Notes: generated by a model not told the origin, from the sequence alone. 52,686 bases of DNA from an uncultured Prevotellaceae bacterium (GCA_947170495.1 CAMVUB010000014.1:1-52686), one strand, 5' to 3'. Counted from the first letter of the stretch, positions 1-7,221 are shown. Program-made: numbers and translations.

Positions 1-481
1 CTATATCAAGCAGGCCGAGGTCCACGGCATGAGCCAGCGTGGCGGCGACGTGCAGTCCAACCTGCGCATCTCCAGCGCCCCCATCGCCAGCGATCTGATC
101 CCCAAGGGTGGGGCAGATGTCATCATCTCCATGGAGCCCATGGAAGCCCTGCGCTACCTTCCGTATCTCAACAAAGAAGGGTGGGTGATTACTTCAAGCG
201 CTCCTTTCGTCAACATTCCGAATTATCCTGGGATAGAGGCTGTTAATGCAGAGCTTGCAAAGCTGCCTCACGTCGTTAGTATCGACATCGAGCAGCTCGC
301 CAAGGACAACCAAGTGCCCCGTTCTGCCAACGTCATCCTGCTGGGTGCTGCCCAGCAAGCCCTCGGCATCGACTACGATAAACTCGAGGCCGCCATCCGT
401 CGTGTCTTCGCCCGCAAGGGTGACGCCATTGTGGATGCCAACATCAAAGCCCTGGCCATCGGTCGCTCTGCTTCGCGATAA
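1..481 (+). CDS. iorB: Indolepyruvate ferredoxin oxidoreductase, beta subunit (5' partial)
   Basis: The reading frame is open from base 2 and ends at TAA 479-481, so about 159 C-terminal residues are present and the start lies upstream of the window. The opening residues KQAEVHGMSQRGGDVQSNLR are the hallmark of the pyruvate/2-oxoacid:ferredoxin oxidoreductase gamma-type domain that forms the IorB subunit. IorAB oxidatively decarboxylates aryl pyruvates (indolepyruvate, phenylpyruvate, hydroxyphenylpyruvate) to aryl-acetyl-CoA, reducing ferredoxin in the cytoplasm. The alpha subunit is expected just upstream but is not visible. Phenylacetate-CoA ligases and an ADP-forming CoA synthetase about 33 kb downstream could act on its products (inference). 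A 12-bp tandem repeat begins at the stop codon. Confidence 0.92.
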   Translation, partial: YIKQAEVHGMSQRGGDVQSNLRISSAPIASDLIPKGGADVIISMEPMEALRYLPYLNKEGWVITSSAPFVNIPNYPGIEAVNAELAKLPHVVSIDIEQLAKDNQVPRSANVILLGAAQQALGIDYDKLEAAIRRVFARKGDAIVDANIKALAIGRSASR

Positions 482-528
482 CTCCCACTTTAACTTCCAC
501 TTTAACTCCCCATTTAACTCCCGAAACA
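481..528. repeat. 12-bp tandem repeat after iorB
   Basis: Three and a half degenerate units, AACTCCCACTTT, AACTTCCACTTT, AACTCCCCATTT and AACTCCCG, start at the last base of the iorB stop codon and fill most of the gap to the next gene. It has the same placement as the 7- and 8-bp arrays elsewhere in this window. Confidence 0.75.
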
Positions 529-547
529 TAAACTGCGCAAGACAACA

Positions 548-943
548 ATGAAGAAGATTCTGCTTATGATGGCTTTCGCCGTCATCTCACTCACCGCTTA
601 TTCACAGGACATCTTTGGCACATGGATCACCGAATCCGGCGACGGCAACGTGGAAATCTACGAGAACAACGGTAAGGTCTTCGGCAAGATTGTGTGGCTG
701 AAGAAAGGTCCCGACACCAAGGACACCCACAACCCCGACGCCAAGCTCAAGGAGCGCAAGCTCATCGGCGTCAACCTCCTCAGCGGCCTCACCAAGAAAG
801 GCGACAAGTACGAGGGCGGCAAGATCTACGACCCCAAGAGCGGCAAGACCTACAAATGCGCCATCTGGCTCGACGGTAAGGAGCTGAAGGTCCGCGGCAT
901 CCTCGGTATCTTCCACAGCACCCAGACCTGGAAGCGCAAGTAA
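548..943 (+). CDS. DUF2147-family exported protein
   Basis: This 131-residue protein has a clear signal peptide (MKKILLMMAFAVISLTAYSQ, cut after the first 20 residues or so). The mature part, with GTWITESGDGNVEIYENNGKVFGKIVWLK broken into short strands and a closing KSGKTYKC...LKVRGILGIF..TQTWKR pattern, fits the DUF2147 family of small periplasmic proteins found in many Bacteroidota and Proteobacteria. The family has no established activity. The gene is 15 bp upstream of a YqiA-like esterase on the same strand and they may be co-transcribed. Confidence 0.85.
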   Translation: MKKILLMMAFAVISLTAYSQDIFGTWITESGDGNVEIYENNGKVFGKIVWLKKGPDTKDTHNPDAKLKERKLIGVNLLSGLTKKGDKYEGGKIYDPKSGKTYKCAIWLDGKELKVRGILGIFHSTQTWKRK

Positions 944-958
944 CCCTATTCTTCACTT

Positions 959-1540
959 ATGAAAATCATCTATTTTCACGGCTTTGGTTCCTCCGGGGCC
1001 AGCGGCACGGTGGAACACCTGCGCAACCTCCTGCCCGAGGATGAGGTGATAGCGCCCGACATCCCCGTTGACCCGGTGGATGCCTTGCCCTATCTGAAGC
1101 AGCTCTGCGCCGATGAGCAGCCTGACATCGTCATCGGCACCAGCATGGGAGGCATGTATGCCCAGCAGATGCGCGGATTCGTGCGCATCTGCATCAATCC
1201 AGCCCTGAACATGTCCACCATGAGCGGCGCCCTGCGCACGGGTGAGCATAAGTTCTTCAACGGACGCAAGGACGGGCAGAAGACGTTTCGCATCACGCGT
1301 GACATCATCCAGCATCACAACCAGATGGAGCGCCAGCAGTGGAAGGACATCACCGACTGGGACCGCGAGCACTGCTACGGCCTCTTTGGCATTCATGACA
1401 CCGTCGTGAACACCTACGACCTCTTCCATAAGCACTATCCCCACGCCACCCGCTTCGATGGCGAGCACCGTCTCAATGAGAAAGTGCTACGCAAGGTCGT
1501 CATCCCATTGATAAAGGAGCTGCGCGGCAAAACCGAATAA
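959..1540 (+). CDS. YqiA/YcfP-family alpha/beta-hydrolase
   Basis: This 193-residue cytoplasmic protein starts directly with the first beta strand (MKIIYFHGFGSSGASGT, containing the HGFGSS oxyanion-loop type motif). It has a nucleophile elbow GTSMGG with Ser62, a likely acid Asp in GIHDTVV, and a catalytic His in the late GEHR motif, which is the layout of the YqiA/UPF0227 esterases. These enzymes hydrolyse short acyl esters in vitro and the physiological substrate is not settled. It lies in line with the DUF2147 gene (15-bp gap). Confidence 0.85.
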   Translation: MKIIYFHGFGSSGASGTVEHLRNLLPEDEVIAPDIPVDPVDALPYLKQLCADEQPDIVIGTSMGGMYAQQMRGFVRICINPALNMSTMSGALRTGEHKFFNGRKDGQKTFRITRDIIQHHNQMERQQWKDITDWDREHCYGLFGIHDTVVNTYDLFHKHYPHATRFDGEHRLNEKVLRKVVIPLIKELRGKTE

Positions 1541-1596
1541 CCGTTGTGCCCGCATAGCACATCCTCAAATATCCGTGAAACAGAAAACCTAAAACT

Positions 1597-2832
1597 ATGA
1601 ATTTCAAATCAAGAATTCTTCTCTTTCAGGCACTTTTTTTCGTTGGCCTGAATTTGTTTGCACAGACATCGGGGTTCAAGGAACTCGATGAGTGGACCGA
1701 AAAATGGAAAACGGGACAGCAGACCTATTTCGGCTATCCCGTCAACCAGCAGTCAGCGATGCGCGATTTCTATGAGTGGTATCTCTCGGCTGGCATGGAA
1801 GTGGTGAACCTGAACAATGCCGGTGACCCCATGACCAACAAGCCGTGGCCCATGTCTTCGCATGCCTTCGAGCGCGAGGTCATCGAATACTTCACACCCC
1901 TCTATGGCTTTGATAAGGATGACGTTTGGGGCATTGTGACCCATAGTGGCACCGACGGTAACAACCACGGCATCTACTTCGGTGCCAACTACCTGAAGAA
2001 CAAGACGAAGCTGCAACCGGTGGTCTATGTCAGCGATGAGGCTCACTACTCGAACATGCGTCTGGCCCACCTGCAGAACCTGGAGATGCGACTCATCAAG
2101 AGTGATGCCATGGGCCGCATGATTCCCGAGGAGCTGGAGAAGGCGCTCGATGTCACGCGCCCTGTGCTCATCGTCTATGCTATGGGTTCCACCTTCAAGG
2201 GCGCCATCGATGACATGGAGACCCTCAATGCCATCCTCGACCGCCACGCGGAGATTCCTGCCATCTATCGCCATGTCGATGCGGCCCTCTTCGGAGGCTA
2301 CCTGCCCTTCACCGAGCACCGACGTATGGTGAGCCGCAAGGCCATGCACTTCGAGTCCATTGCCATCAGCGGCCACAAGTTCTTCGGTATCGACTCTCCG
2401 TCCGGACTCTTCCTCTGCACCCGCGATGTGTACGATAACCAGGAAGACTTCAACGTGACCTATCTGAACGGCAACATGCGCATGATCAACTGCTCACGCG
2501 ATGCCGTGCAACCCCTGAAGTTCTGGTGGCTCATCCAAAAGGTTGGCATTGAAGGCTGGACCAAGCAGGCAGCGAACATCATGGAGTGCACCGCTTACCT
2601 CAAGCAGCGACTCGATGCCATCGGTTGGCCCGCCTGGAATAACAAGTACAGCAATACCGTGTTCTTCCGTCGGCCATCCGAAGACATTGTCAACACCTAC
2701 ATCCTCGCCCAGGGTAACGATGAGAACTTCGGCGGCAAGCTGGCTCACATCGTTGTGATGCAGCATGTCACGAAGGAGAAGATTGACCAATTCATCAGCG
2801 CACTCCAGGCTGAAGCCGGCCCCGCGAAATAG
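1597..2832 (+). CDS. Group II PLP-dependent decarboxylase (histidine decarboxylase-like) with signal peptide
   Basis: This 411-residue protein matches the group II pyridoxal-phosphate decarboxylases most like bacterial histidine decarboxylase. It has the early FGYPVN and N..DP segments, VTHSGTDGN, a ring-stacking His150 in SDEAHYS, Asp228 in HVDAAL and the Schiff-base Lys261 in SGHKFFG. Homology to cytoplasmic family members begins near residue 28. The first ~23 residues form a basic-hydrophobic-AQ signal peptide (MNFKSRILLFQ...NLFAQ). No later in-frame start precedes the conserved EL(D/E)EW segment, so export is likely. The substrate cannot be assigned from sequence; histidine or another amino acid is possible. 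No antiporter gene adjoins it. Confidence 0.85.
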   Translation: MNFKSRILLFQALFFVGLNLFAQTSGFKELDEWTEKWKTGQQTYFGYPVNQQSAMRDFYEWYLSAGMEVVNLNNAGDPMTNKPWPMSSHAFEREVIEYFTPLYGFDKDDVWGIVTHSGTDGNNHGIYFGANYLKNKTKLQPVVYVSDEAHYSNMRLAHLQNLEMRLIKSDAMGRMIPEELEKALDVTRPVLIVYAMGSTFKGAIDDMETLNAILDRHAEIPAIYRHVDAALFGGYLPFTEHRRMVSRKAMHFESIAISGHKFFGIDSPSGLFLCTRDVYDNQEDFNVTYLNGNMRMINCSRDAVQPLKFWWLIQKVGIEGWTKQAANIMECTAYLKQRLDAIGWPAWNNKYSNTVFFRRPSEDIVNTYILAQGNDENFGGKLAHIVVMQHVTKEKIDQFISALQAEAGPAK

Positions 2833-3129
2833 TCAGGTGCCTATCTTATAACGTTTTTATTCCGTTCTTATTTCCGTGTCTTCGTAGATTTGTGAGTCCG
2901 TAAATCCGTAATCCTTTCAGCCATCTTCAGCGGATCAAAGAACCGTCCCGTGATTCTCTAACCTGTTGAACTGCTAATTCGAAGATTGTCAAGAAAGCTG
3001 TCAATGCTCATTCTGGGCGCAAAGTTACTCCATTTCTTTGAATCGCCCAAAACTTTAACTATTATTTAAGGGCTCATTACTCTTTTCTTCGTTTGAGAAT
3101 TTAACAATCATCTGTTTCTAATTATTGAT
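2833..3129. other. Convergent intergenic gap with orphan promoter-like box
   Basis: No convincing gene is present. A minus-strand TAACTTTG box (plus-strand CAAAGTTA at 3020-3027) is followed immediately by a 17-codon ORF (2958-3011, minus, MSIDSFLDNLRISSSTG) that has no room for a ribosome-binding site. This looks like the promoter and first codons left from a lost gene. Confidence 0.4.
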
Positions 3130-3852
3130 TTACAACATCTTATATAGCGTAAATGGCAAGTTCTTGTTGATGAGAGCGAGGAAGTGCCAGCGCTTGGTGA
3201 CGTACGCCTTGGTCTTCTTCCTGCGAATGGCAGCGATGATTTGGCTGGCGACTATTTCGACGGGCATCACCCAAAAGAGTCCTTCGCCTTTCGCCATCGC
3301 TGTATCTACAAGACCGGGGCGGATGTCCGTGACGCAGATATGGTTGCCACTCTTGTATGCCTTCTTGCGCAGAGCTTCCATGTAGTTGATTTGGTAGGCT
3401 TTCGATGCGCTGTAGGCGGGAGCCATCGGCTCACCGCGCAGTCCGCCAGCCGAGGTGATGGCAACGAGGTGGCCGTGGCCTTGCTGCTCGAAGATATGGT
3501 AGAGCGTGTCGATGACAAATGTCCAGCCCATGACGTTGGTTTCGATGGTCGGACGCTCTACGGCGTAGTCCAGCGAGGCGTTGATGTCGCCCGTCCCCGA
3601 GCAGACGATGGCGAGGTCAATGTCTTTCAGTTCATCGCGGAGTGCATCGATGGCTCGCGCAATTTCGTCCAGCTTGGTAATGTCTGCTGTGGCGGTGAAG
3701 GTCGTGTCAGGATGCTCTTGCCGCAATTCGTCAAGTAGATGTGTCCGTCTGCCAACGATACCAATGCGGTTGCCGTCAGCAGCATATCTCTCGAAGAGTG
3801 ACTTGCCAATGCCTGAGGTCGCTCCAATGATAATGATGTTTTTCTTGTTCAT
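3130..3852 (-). CDS. Short-chain dehydrogenase/reductase
   Basis: This 240-residue SDR has the NAD(P)-binding GATSGIG motif at residues 10-16, an RR pair after the second strand that favours NADP(H), a CSGTGDIN segment in place of NNAG, and the catalytic set Ser134, Tyr147 and Lys151 (YSASK). The C-terminus ends in a basic hydrophobic helix (KRWHFLALINKNLPFTLYKML), as in SDRs that associate with membranes. It starts 22 bp after the exported protein gene upstream on the same strand, so the two probably form an operon. The substrate is unknown. Confidence 0.9.
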   Translation of the reverse strand: MNKKNIIIIGATSGIGKSLFERYAADGNRIGIVGRRTHLLDELRQEHPDTTFTATADITKLDEIARAIDALRDELKDIDLAIVCSGTGDINASLDYAVERPTIETNVMGWTFVIDTLYHIFEQQGHGHLVAITSAGGLRGEPMAPAYSASKAYQINYMEALRKKAYKSGNHICVTDIRPGLVDTAMAKGEGLFWVMPVEIVASQIIAAIRRKKTKAYVTKRWHFLALINKNLPFTLYKML

Positions 3853-3874
3853 GTCTTTTAACGAAGGTGTGAGT

Positions 3875-4885
3875 TTACAATTCTTCTTGAACCAACTGTT
3901 CCTTAATTCTTTCAGTTAAAGGAAACATGCCCGAATACTTCTTATAATCTTCTTGCAGCATTTCTGACGAAGATAATTCTTTCGTGTCTGTATATTCATA
4001 TTCGACGATGTAGAATATATCTTCAACATCAATGTCCCTTACAATATCTTCCTTTTTGTGGGTCAATGTCAGATGTCGATAACTATTGGAAGACTTTAAA
4101 TTAAAGACGGAAGGAGCTTCAAAATCATTATATCGATATAGCTCCGTCTTGTTGTATTTCGATAACACTTGCGTGTACCCGAAAAGATTTGTCACAAGAG
4201 TGCTTCTGGGAAACAAGGCATCCATAGACAAAAGCATCTCGTTTTTATCAAGACGAATCTCGCAACTACCTATTGAGATAGAATCCGCATAGACAAAACC
4301 TGATTCAATATTTCTCTTTTTATCACGCATTGTTTCCTCATATAAAGTGTTCTTGTTGAGAAACGGAAGAGCCATGTATCTGTCGCCAATCATCATGCTT
4401 CGTTTCTTCTGCGCAATGTCTTTTCTCTTTGACATAAAGTAATTCGTTTCGGTATTACCGCAGTGAACCTTTTTGCTTTTGGTGTCGATAAAGAATTCTC
4501 GTATTCCGTCCATATAATATTTCAGACGTGAATCTACATGTTCTATACTCCTAAAGTACACTTTGCAATGGTAATACTTCTTTTTCTTTGCTGTAATATT
4601 GACTTCCGATAGTTTATAAGAGGATGGAGAAAGGAAAATGATGCTGTCCTCATTATAAACGAGAGTCTTGGGCTCATAGTTTATATGAGAAATGTGGTAT
4701 TCGAAGCCTTTCTGAAGGTTAATATTCCCGGCCATGTTTGAGCGTCCAACTACAGTTCCATTAGCATCGTAGATAGTAGCATAGCTAATAGGATTCTTGG
4801 TTATGCTGTCTGTCAACATAACTTGCTGAGCAAATCCCACTAAACTAGTAAGGAAAAGAAGTTGAGCTAAGATAAGATATTTCAT
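3875..4885 (-). CDS. Exported protein with carboxypeptidase-regulatory-like N-terminal domain
   Basis: I place the start at 4885 (MKYLILAQLLFLTSLVGFAQQ, a clean signal peptide) and not at the longer frame from 4945, because a promoter box lies at 4925-4932. This gives 336 residues. After the signal peptide, residues ~20-85 (QVMLTDSITKNPISYATIYD...GRSNMAGNI) resemble the CarboxypepD_reg-like beta-sandwich common at the start of Bacteroidota surface proteins. The remainder has no domain I recognise. No TonB plug or barrel is present. It is probably periplasmic or outer-membrane associated. It shares its upstream 70-bp palindromic element with the small exported gene at 5298-5576. Confidence 0.65.
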   Translation of the reverse strand: MKYLILAQLLFLTSLVGFAQQVMLTDSITKNPISYATIYDANGTVVGRSNMAGNINLQKGFEYHISHINYEPKTLVYNEDSIIFLSPSSYKLSEVNITAKKKKYYHCKVYFRSIEHVDSRLKYYMDGIREFFIDTKSKKVHCGNTETNYFMSKRKDIAQKKRSMMIGDRYMALPFLNKNTLYEETMRDKKRNIESGFVYADSISIGSCEIRLDKNEMLLSMDALFPRSTLVTNLFGYTQVLSKYNKTELYRYNDFEAPSVFNLKSSNSYRHLTLTHKKEDIVRDIDVEDIFYIVEYEYTDTKELSSSEMLQEDYKKYSGMFPLTERIKEQLVQEEL

Positions 4886-4924
4886 GCTGCAATTTCGATT
4901 CGTGGAATTCATGTTATTTTGCCA

Positions 4925-4932
4925 CAAAATTA
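4925..4932 (-). promoter_or_regulatory. Bacteroidota -7 box (TAATTTTG)
   Basis: The minus-strand sequence TAATTTTG matches the TAnnTTTG sigma-ABfr consensus. It is 40 bp upstream of the chosen start of the 3875-4885 gene and so decides that start. Confidence 0.6.
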
Positions 4933-4945
4933 CATAAAGTCCCAC

Positions 4946-5014
4946 GAAAAAGCCCTCGGCAAAACCCGGAAATCGGATGCCGAGAGCGTAAATATGAAAC
5001 TAGTTTCAGAGTTT
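4946..5014 (-). repeat. Shared upstream element, copy A
   Basis: This 69-bp stretch aligns without gaps to 5627-5695, with about 8 differences by eye. It contains an interrupted stem (GCCCTCGGC...GCCGAGAGC) and the perfect 14-bp palindrome TGAAACTAGTTTCA at 4995-5008. It lies directly upstream of the -7 box of the 3875-4885 gene, just as copy B lies upstream of the 5298-5576 gene. Confidence 0.8.
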
Positions 5015-5133
5015 GTCTGACTTTTGCTGAGGCTGACAGCCTCAAGCAACAATAAAAGAGAAGATCGCCACCGGCATCACGCCGACAGCGACCTGAAATT
5101 AAGAGAGTTATTATAAATTAGCGTGGATGAATC

Positions 5134-5244
5134 CTATGCTGCTGCTCTTTTCTTCGTGAGCTTGTACACGACGATGAAGGAGGTGAGAAGGCCTATACCC
5201 ATGTATGCGGCGATGATAAGCCAGAAGTAGATGTTGTTTTTGGG
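5134..5244 (-). pseudogene. Remnant C-terminus of a membrane protein
   Basis: A minus-strand frame of 36 codons reads NNIYFWLIIAAYMGIGLL then TSFIVVYKLTKKRAAA and a stop. This is one good transmembrane helix with a basic cytoplasmic tail, as at the end of a transporter. A stop codon (5245-5247) closes the frame upstream and the only ATG is inside the helix, so the rest of the gene has been lost. It sits between the two copies of the 69-bp element. The remainder of the 4886-5297 gap holds copy A and no other gene. Confidence 0.45.
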
Positions 5245-5297
5245 CTATGACAGAAGGGATTAGAACAAATATGCTACCTAACAGAAAAACAGCTTTT

Positions 5298-5576
5298 TCA
5301 TCGGGACAAATGACTACCTATAATGTTTATCAATTGAAGATTCATGAATTTCTCTCTATAAATATCATTCTTCGGGATGGCTATCTTTGGCAGATTTCTC
5401 TTGCTTTCCTTTAAAAGAAACCGTTTGTCCAAAGGGCAGTTTACAGTATCGGACTTGGCTATTTTTTCTTGACAAAGTGAATCTTTTGGAATAGAGCAAC
5501 TATCTTTAGGCGTTTGTGCCTGCCCCGCCACTGCAACGATGGCAAACAGAATGGTGATGATTGTTTTCTTGTACAT
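5298..5576 (-). CDS. Small exported protein of unknown function
   Basis: The start at 5576 gives 92 residues with a signal peptide (MYKKTIITILFAIVAVAGQAQ). The short mature part contains two Cys-containing segments (KDSCSIPKDSLCQ and TVNCPL) and a basic middle. I recognise no domain. The C-terminus (NLQLINIIGSHLSR) has no family feature and the protein could be a truncated relic. A -7 box at 5607-5614 gives a leader of about 25 nt, supporting this start over the longer frame from 5609. Confidence 0.5.
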   Translation of the reverse strand: MYKKTIITILFAIVAVAGQAQTPKDSCSIPKDSLCQEKIAKSDTVNCPLDKRFLLKESKRNLPKIAIPKNDIYREKFMNLQLINIIGSHLSR

Positions 5577-5592
5577 AGTTCGTTTCTTTAAA

Positions 5593-5614
5593 TAACTTTG
5601 CGACCGCAAAGTTA
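5593..5614. promoter_or_regulatory. Inverted-repeat promoter box
   Basis: TAACTTTGC-GACC-GCAAAGTTA is a perfect 9-bp inverted repeat that puts a TAnnTTTG box on both strands. The minus-strand copy (5607-5614) is correctly spaced to drive the 5298-5576 gene. The plus-strand copy points at no plus-strand gene. The dyad may simply be symmetric by chance or serve as an operator. Confidence 0.55.
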
Positions 5615-5626
5615 CAAAAACTACAT

Positions 5627-5695
5627 GAAAAAGCCCTCAGCAAAATCCTGAAATCGGGTGTCGAGGGCGAAAATATGAAACTAGTTTCAGAATTT
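5627..5695 (-). repeat. Shared upstream element, copy B
   Basis: This is the second copy of the 69-bp element, with the palindrome TGAAACTAGTTTCA at 5676-5689 and a weaker GCCCTCAGC...GTCGAGGGC stem. It begins one base beyond the Crp/Fnr stop codon and lies upstream of the promoter of the 5298-5576 gene. The palindrome has the dyad size of a Crp/Fnr-family operator. Confidence 0.8.
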
Positions 5696-6274
5696 TTACT
5701 GCTGGGCGTCGAAAGTGATGCCTTTGCGGATTTTGGACAACATCTGAGGTGTGATGCTGAGGAAAGAGGAGATGGCGTTTAGCGATAAATGGTCAACGAT
5801 TCCGGGACAACGGCGCAACAACAGCTCGTAACGCTCGCGGGCCGTGGCACGGTGCAGCTCCAAATAGGTTCGGCGTGCTTGACTGAGCAGGTGCTCAGCG
5901 ATGATGCTGCGCAATTCCATCGTCTCCATGTCCTGGCTTAACAATTGTATCAACTGATTGCCCGTGACCCTGAGCACGCGGCTGGGTATCATTGCCTCGA
6001 TGGTGGTCTGCGCCGGGCGTCCATCGAGACAACTGGGATAGTCGCCTGCGTATTCGCCCTCGAATGAGAACCAGGTGATATGCTCCCTGTCGCTGCCAAT
6101 TTCATGCGTCACGTACTTGAAGCAACCCTCCGTAACGAAGCCGAACCATCGCGACGGGTCGCCCTCCCGCTCCATCTGGTCGCCCTTGCGGTAAAAGACA
6201 GCCTCGCCTTCCCGCTCGCAAAACTCCCGCAGCACCTTTAGGTCTATACTGTTATTGCTGAATTTCTGTTCCAT
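5696..6274 (-). CDS. Crp/Fnr-family transcriptional regulator
   Basis: This 192-residue protein has an N-terminal cyclic-nucleotide-binding fold. The beta-roll segment YRKGDQMEREGDPSRWFGFVTEG and the following ITWFSFEGEYAGDYPSCLDGRPA fit the Bacteroidota Crp/Fnr effector domain. A central dimer helix and a C-terminal helix-turn-helix (SLNAISSFLSITPQMLSKIRKG) follow. There is no Cys cluster at the N-terminus for an FeS cluster, so it is not a classical oxygen-sensing FNR. The ligand is unknown. Two copies of a 14-bp palindrome lie in front of the two exported-protein genes downstream, and those are its most likely local targets (inference). Confidence 0.88.
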   Translation of the reverse strand: MEQKFSNNSIDLKVLREFCEREGEAVFYRKGDQMEREGDPSRWFGFVTEGCFKYVTHEIGSDREHITWFSFEGEYAGDYPSCLDGRPAQTTIEAMIPSRVLRVTGNQLIQLLSQDMETMELRSIIAEHLLSQARRTYLELHRATARERYELLLRRCPGIVDHLSLNAISSFLSITPQMLSKIRKGITFDAQQ

Positions 6275-6366
6275 TCGTCGGTCTTTGATTGAGAAAGCGA
6301 ATAGTATACAGATTGCTAATGTGCAATCATCATAGCCCCTCTACGCCCCTCATGCGACATGATTGT

Positions 6367-6639
6367 TTAGAACAAATCAGAATGTGTGCCGGTTCCTGTG
6401 AACAAAAGTATTAGCTCTGTATCGTTCTGTTCCCATATCAAGAGCCAGTCGGGTTTGAGGTGACACTCCCAGCAACCGCCGTACTGTCCAGACAATTTGT
6501 GTGGAAGATAGCTCATGGGAAGCTGGCCATCTGCCTCCAGCAAACGGATGGCGGTCTTGAGCAGTTCCATGTCATAGCCGCGCTTACGACAACGTTCCGT
6601 GTCCTTGCGGAACGTCTTGGTCATTCTTACCTCGTACAT
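6367..6639 (-). CDS. YafQ-family mRNA interferase toxin
   Basis: This 90-residue protein has the full YafQ/RelE-fold signature: basic N-terminal helices, LPHKLSGQYGGCWECHLKPDWLLIW, and the terminal TGTGTHSDLF. His47, His60, Asp64, His86 and Phe90 correspond in order to the catalytic residues known from E. coli YafQ, so it should be active. YafQ cleaves mRNA on the ribosome. It starts 6 bp downstream of the antitoxin gene in the usual antitoxin-first order. Confidence 0.93.
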   Translation of the reverse strand: MYEVRMTKTFRKDTERCRKRGYDMELLKTAIRLLEADGQLPMSYLPHKLSGQYGGCWECHLKPDWLLIWEQNDTELILLFTGTGTHSDLF

Positions 6640-6645
6640 AACGGG

Positions 6646-6849
6646 TCAGATACCTAATGACTTGAACATTTCCTCGGATGAAGAGAAACTCTCAATACGT
6701 CCAGCCAGCTTGTCCTCCTGTGAGCGGACATAGCTGCTCTTTGCTTTGGGCGTGACCTTGGAAATGAGCACTCCCAGGGCTTGTAAGTACTCCACTAGGG
6801 CCTTTCCGCTGGAAGTGCGCTCGTTCAATGTGATAGTATAAGTAGCCAT
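6646..6849 (-). CDS. Antitoxin partner of the YafQ-type toxin
   Basis: This 67-residue protein (MATYTITLNERTSSGKALVEYLQALGVLI...) has a short N-terminal beta strand and helix able to form a DNA-binding dimer, and a charged C-terminal half (EDKLAGRIESFSSSEEMFKSLGI) suited to wrap a toxin. Its position before the YafQ gene supports the antitoxin role. It is not a clear DinJ/RelB homologue by eye and looks like the small Bacteroidota antitoxins often annotated DUF2683. A -7 box is at 6878-6885. Confidence 0.82.
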   Translation of the reverse strand: MATYTITLNERTSSGKALVEYLQALGVLISKVTPKAKSSYVRSQEDKLAGRIESFSSSEEMFKSLGI

Positions 6850-6877
6850 ATCTCTACATTATTTTTGTTTCCGAGTG

Positions 6878-6885
6878 CAAAGATA
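6878..6885 (-). promoter_or_regulatory. -7 box (TATCTTTG) of the toxin-antitoxin operon
   Basis: The minus-strand TATCTTTG lies 29 bp upstream of the antitoxin ATG. AGAGATA-type repeats on both sides could be the autoregulatory operator (inference). Confidence 0.6.
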
Positions 6886-7014
6886 GAGATAATAAGTAAA
6901 AAGTGAAGAAGAGAAAGGGAAAAAATGAAGGAAATGCACAAAAAATGTGCGAAACCGTGGAATTATTGAACAACGGAGCCGTCAATCAATGGGCACAATA
7001 ATACGAAATGACCC

Positions 7015-7022
7015 TATTTTTG
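7015..7022 (+). promoter_or_regulatory. -7 box (TATTTTTG) before a 22-bp repeat array
   Basis: TATTTTTG matches TAnnTTTG and ends 2 bp before the first repeat unit, so transcription would begin inside the array. No gene start follows before queF, which has its own box. No clear -33 TTTG is visible at the expected spacing. Confidence 0.4.
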
Positions 7023-7024
7023 TT

Positions 7025-7105
7025 ACGACGCATCGCAACGGCCTTCACGACGCATCGCAACGGCCTTCACGACGCGTCGTAATCGCCTTTGCGACGCGTC
7101 GTATA
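7025..7105. repeat. 22-bp tandem repeat array
   Basis: Two exact units (7025-7046 and 7047-7068, beginning ACGACGCATCGCAACG) are followed by a diverged unit (7069-7090) and a partial unit to 7105. Each unit carries CGACGCRTCG, itself nearly palindromic. The rest of the 6850-7247 gap holds two promoter boxes and a short leader hairpin, and no gene. Confidence 0.85.
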
Positions 7106-7176
7106 ATAATTGGGCTTATTTTTTGTGATAGATACTATTTTTCCGCTTTTATTTTTCCGTTTTTAATAAATAGCTG

Positions 7177-7184
7177 TATCTTTG
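7177..7184 (+). promoter_or_regulatory. -7 box (TATCTTTG) of queF
   Basis: TATCTTTG followed by GCGG is a textbook Bacteroidota box 63 bp before the queF ATG. The transcribed leader contains a GTCCCCC-AA-GGGGGAC hairpin at 7206-7221. I see no preQ1 aptamer consensus. Confidence 0.65.
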
Positions 7185-7205
7185 CGGCGAATAAAGCCCC
7201 CTGTG

Positions 7206-7221
7206 GTCCCCCAAGGGGGAC
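7206..7221. repeat. Leader hairpin in the queF 5' region
   Basis: A perfect 7-bp inverted repeat with a 2-nt loop lies between the queF promoter box and start. Its composition (CCCCCTGTGGTCCCCCAAGGG context) resembles the GC-rich dispersed hairpins found elsewhere in the window but without their typical tail. Confidence 0.5.

Noticed and set aside
2958-3011. Minus-strand 17-codon ORF after a TAACTTTG box
   Set aside because: The expected transcription start leaves no leader for a ribosome-binding site and the peptide matches nothing I know. I noted it only as a possible relic.
7025-7105. CRISPR array
   Set aside because: The 22-bp units are directly adjacent with no unique spacers and no cas genes lie nearby.
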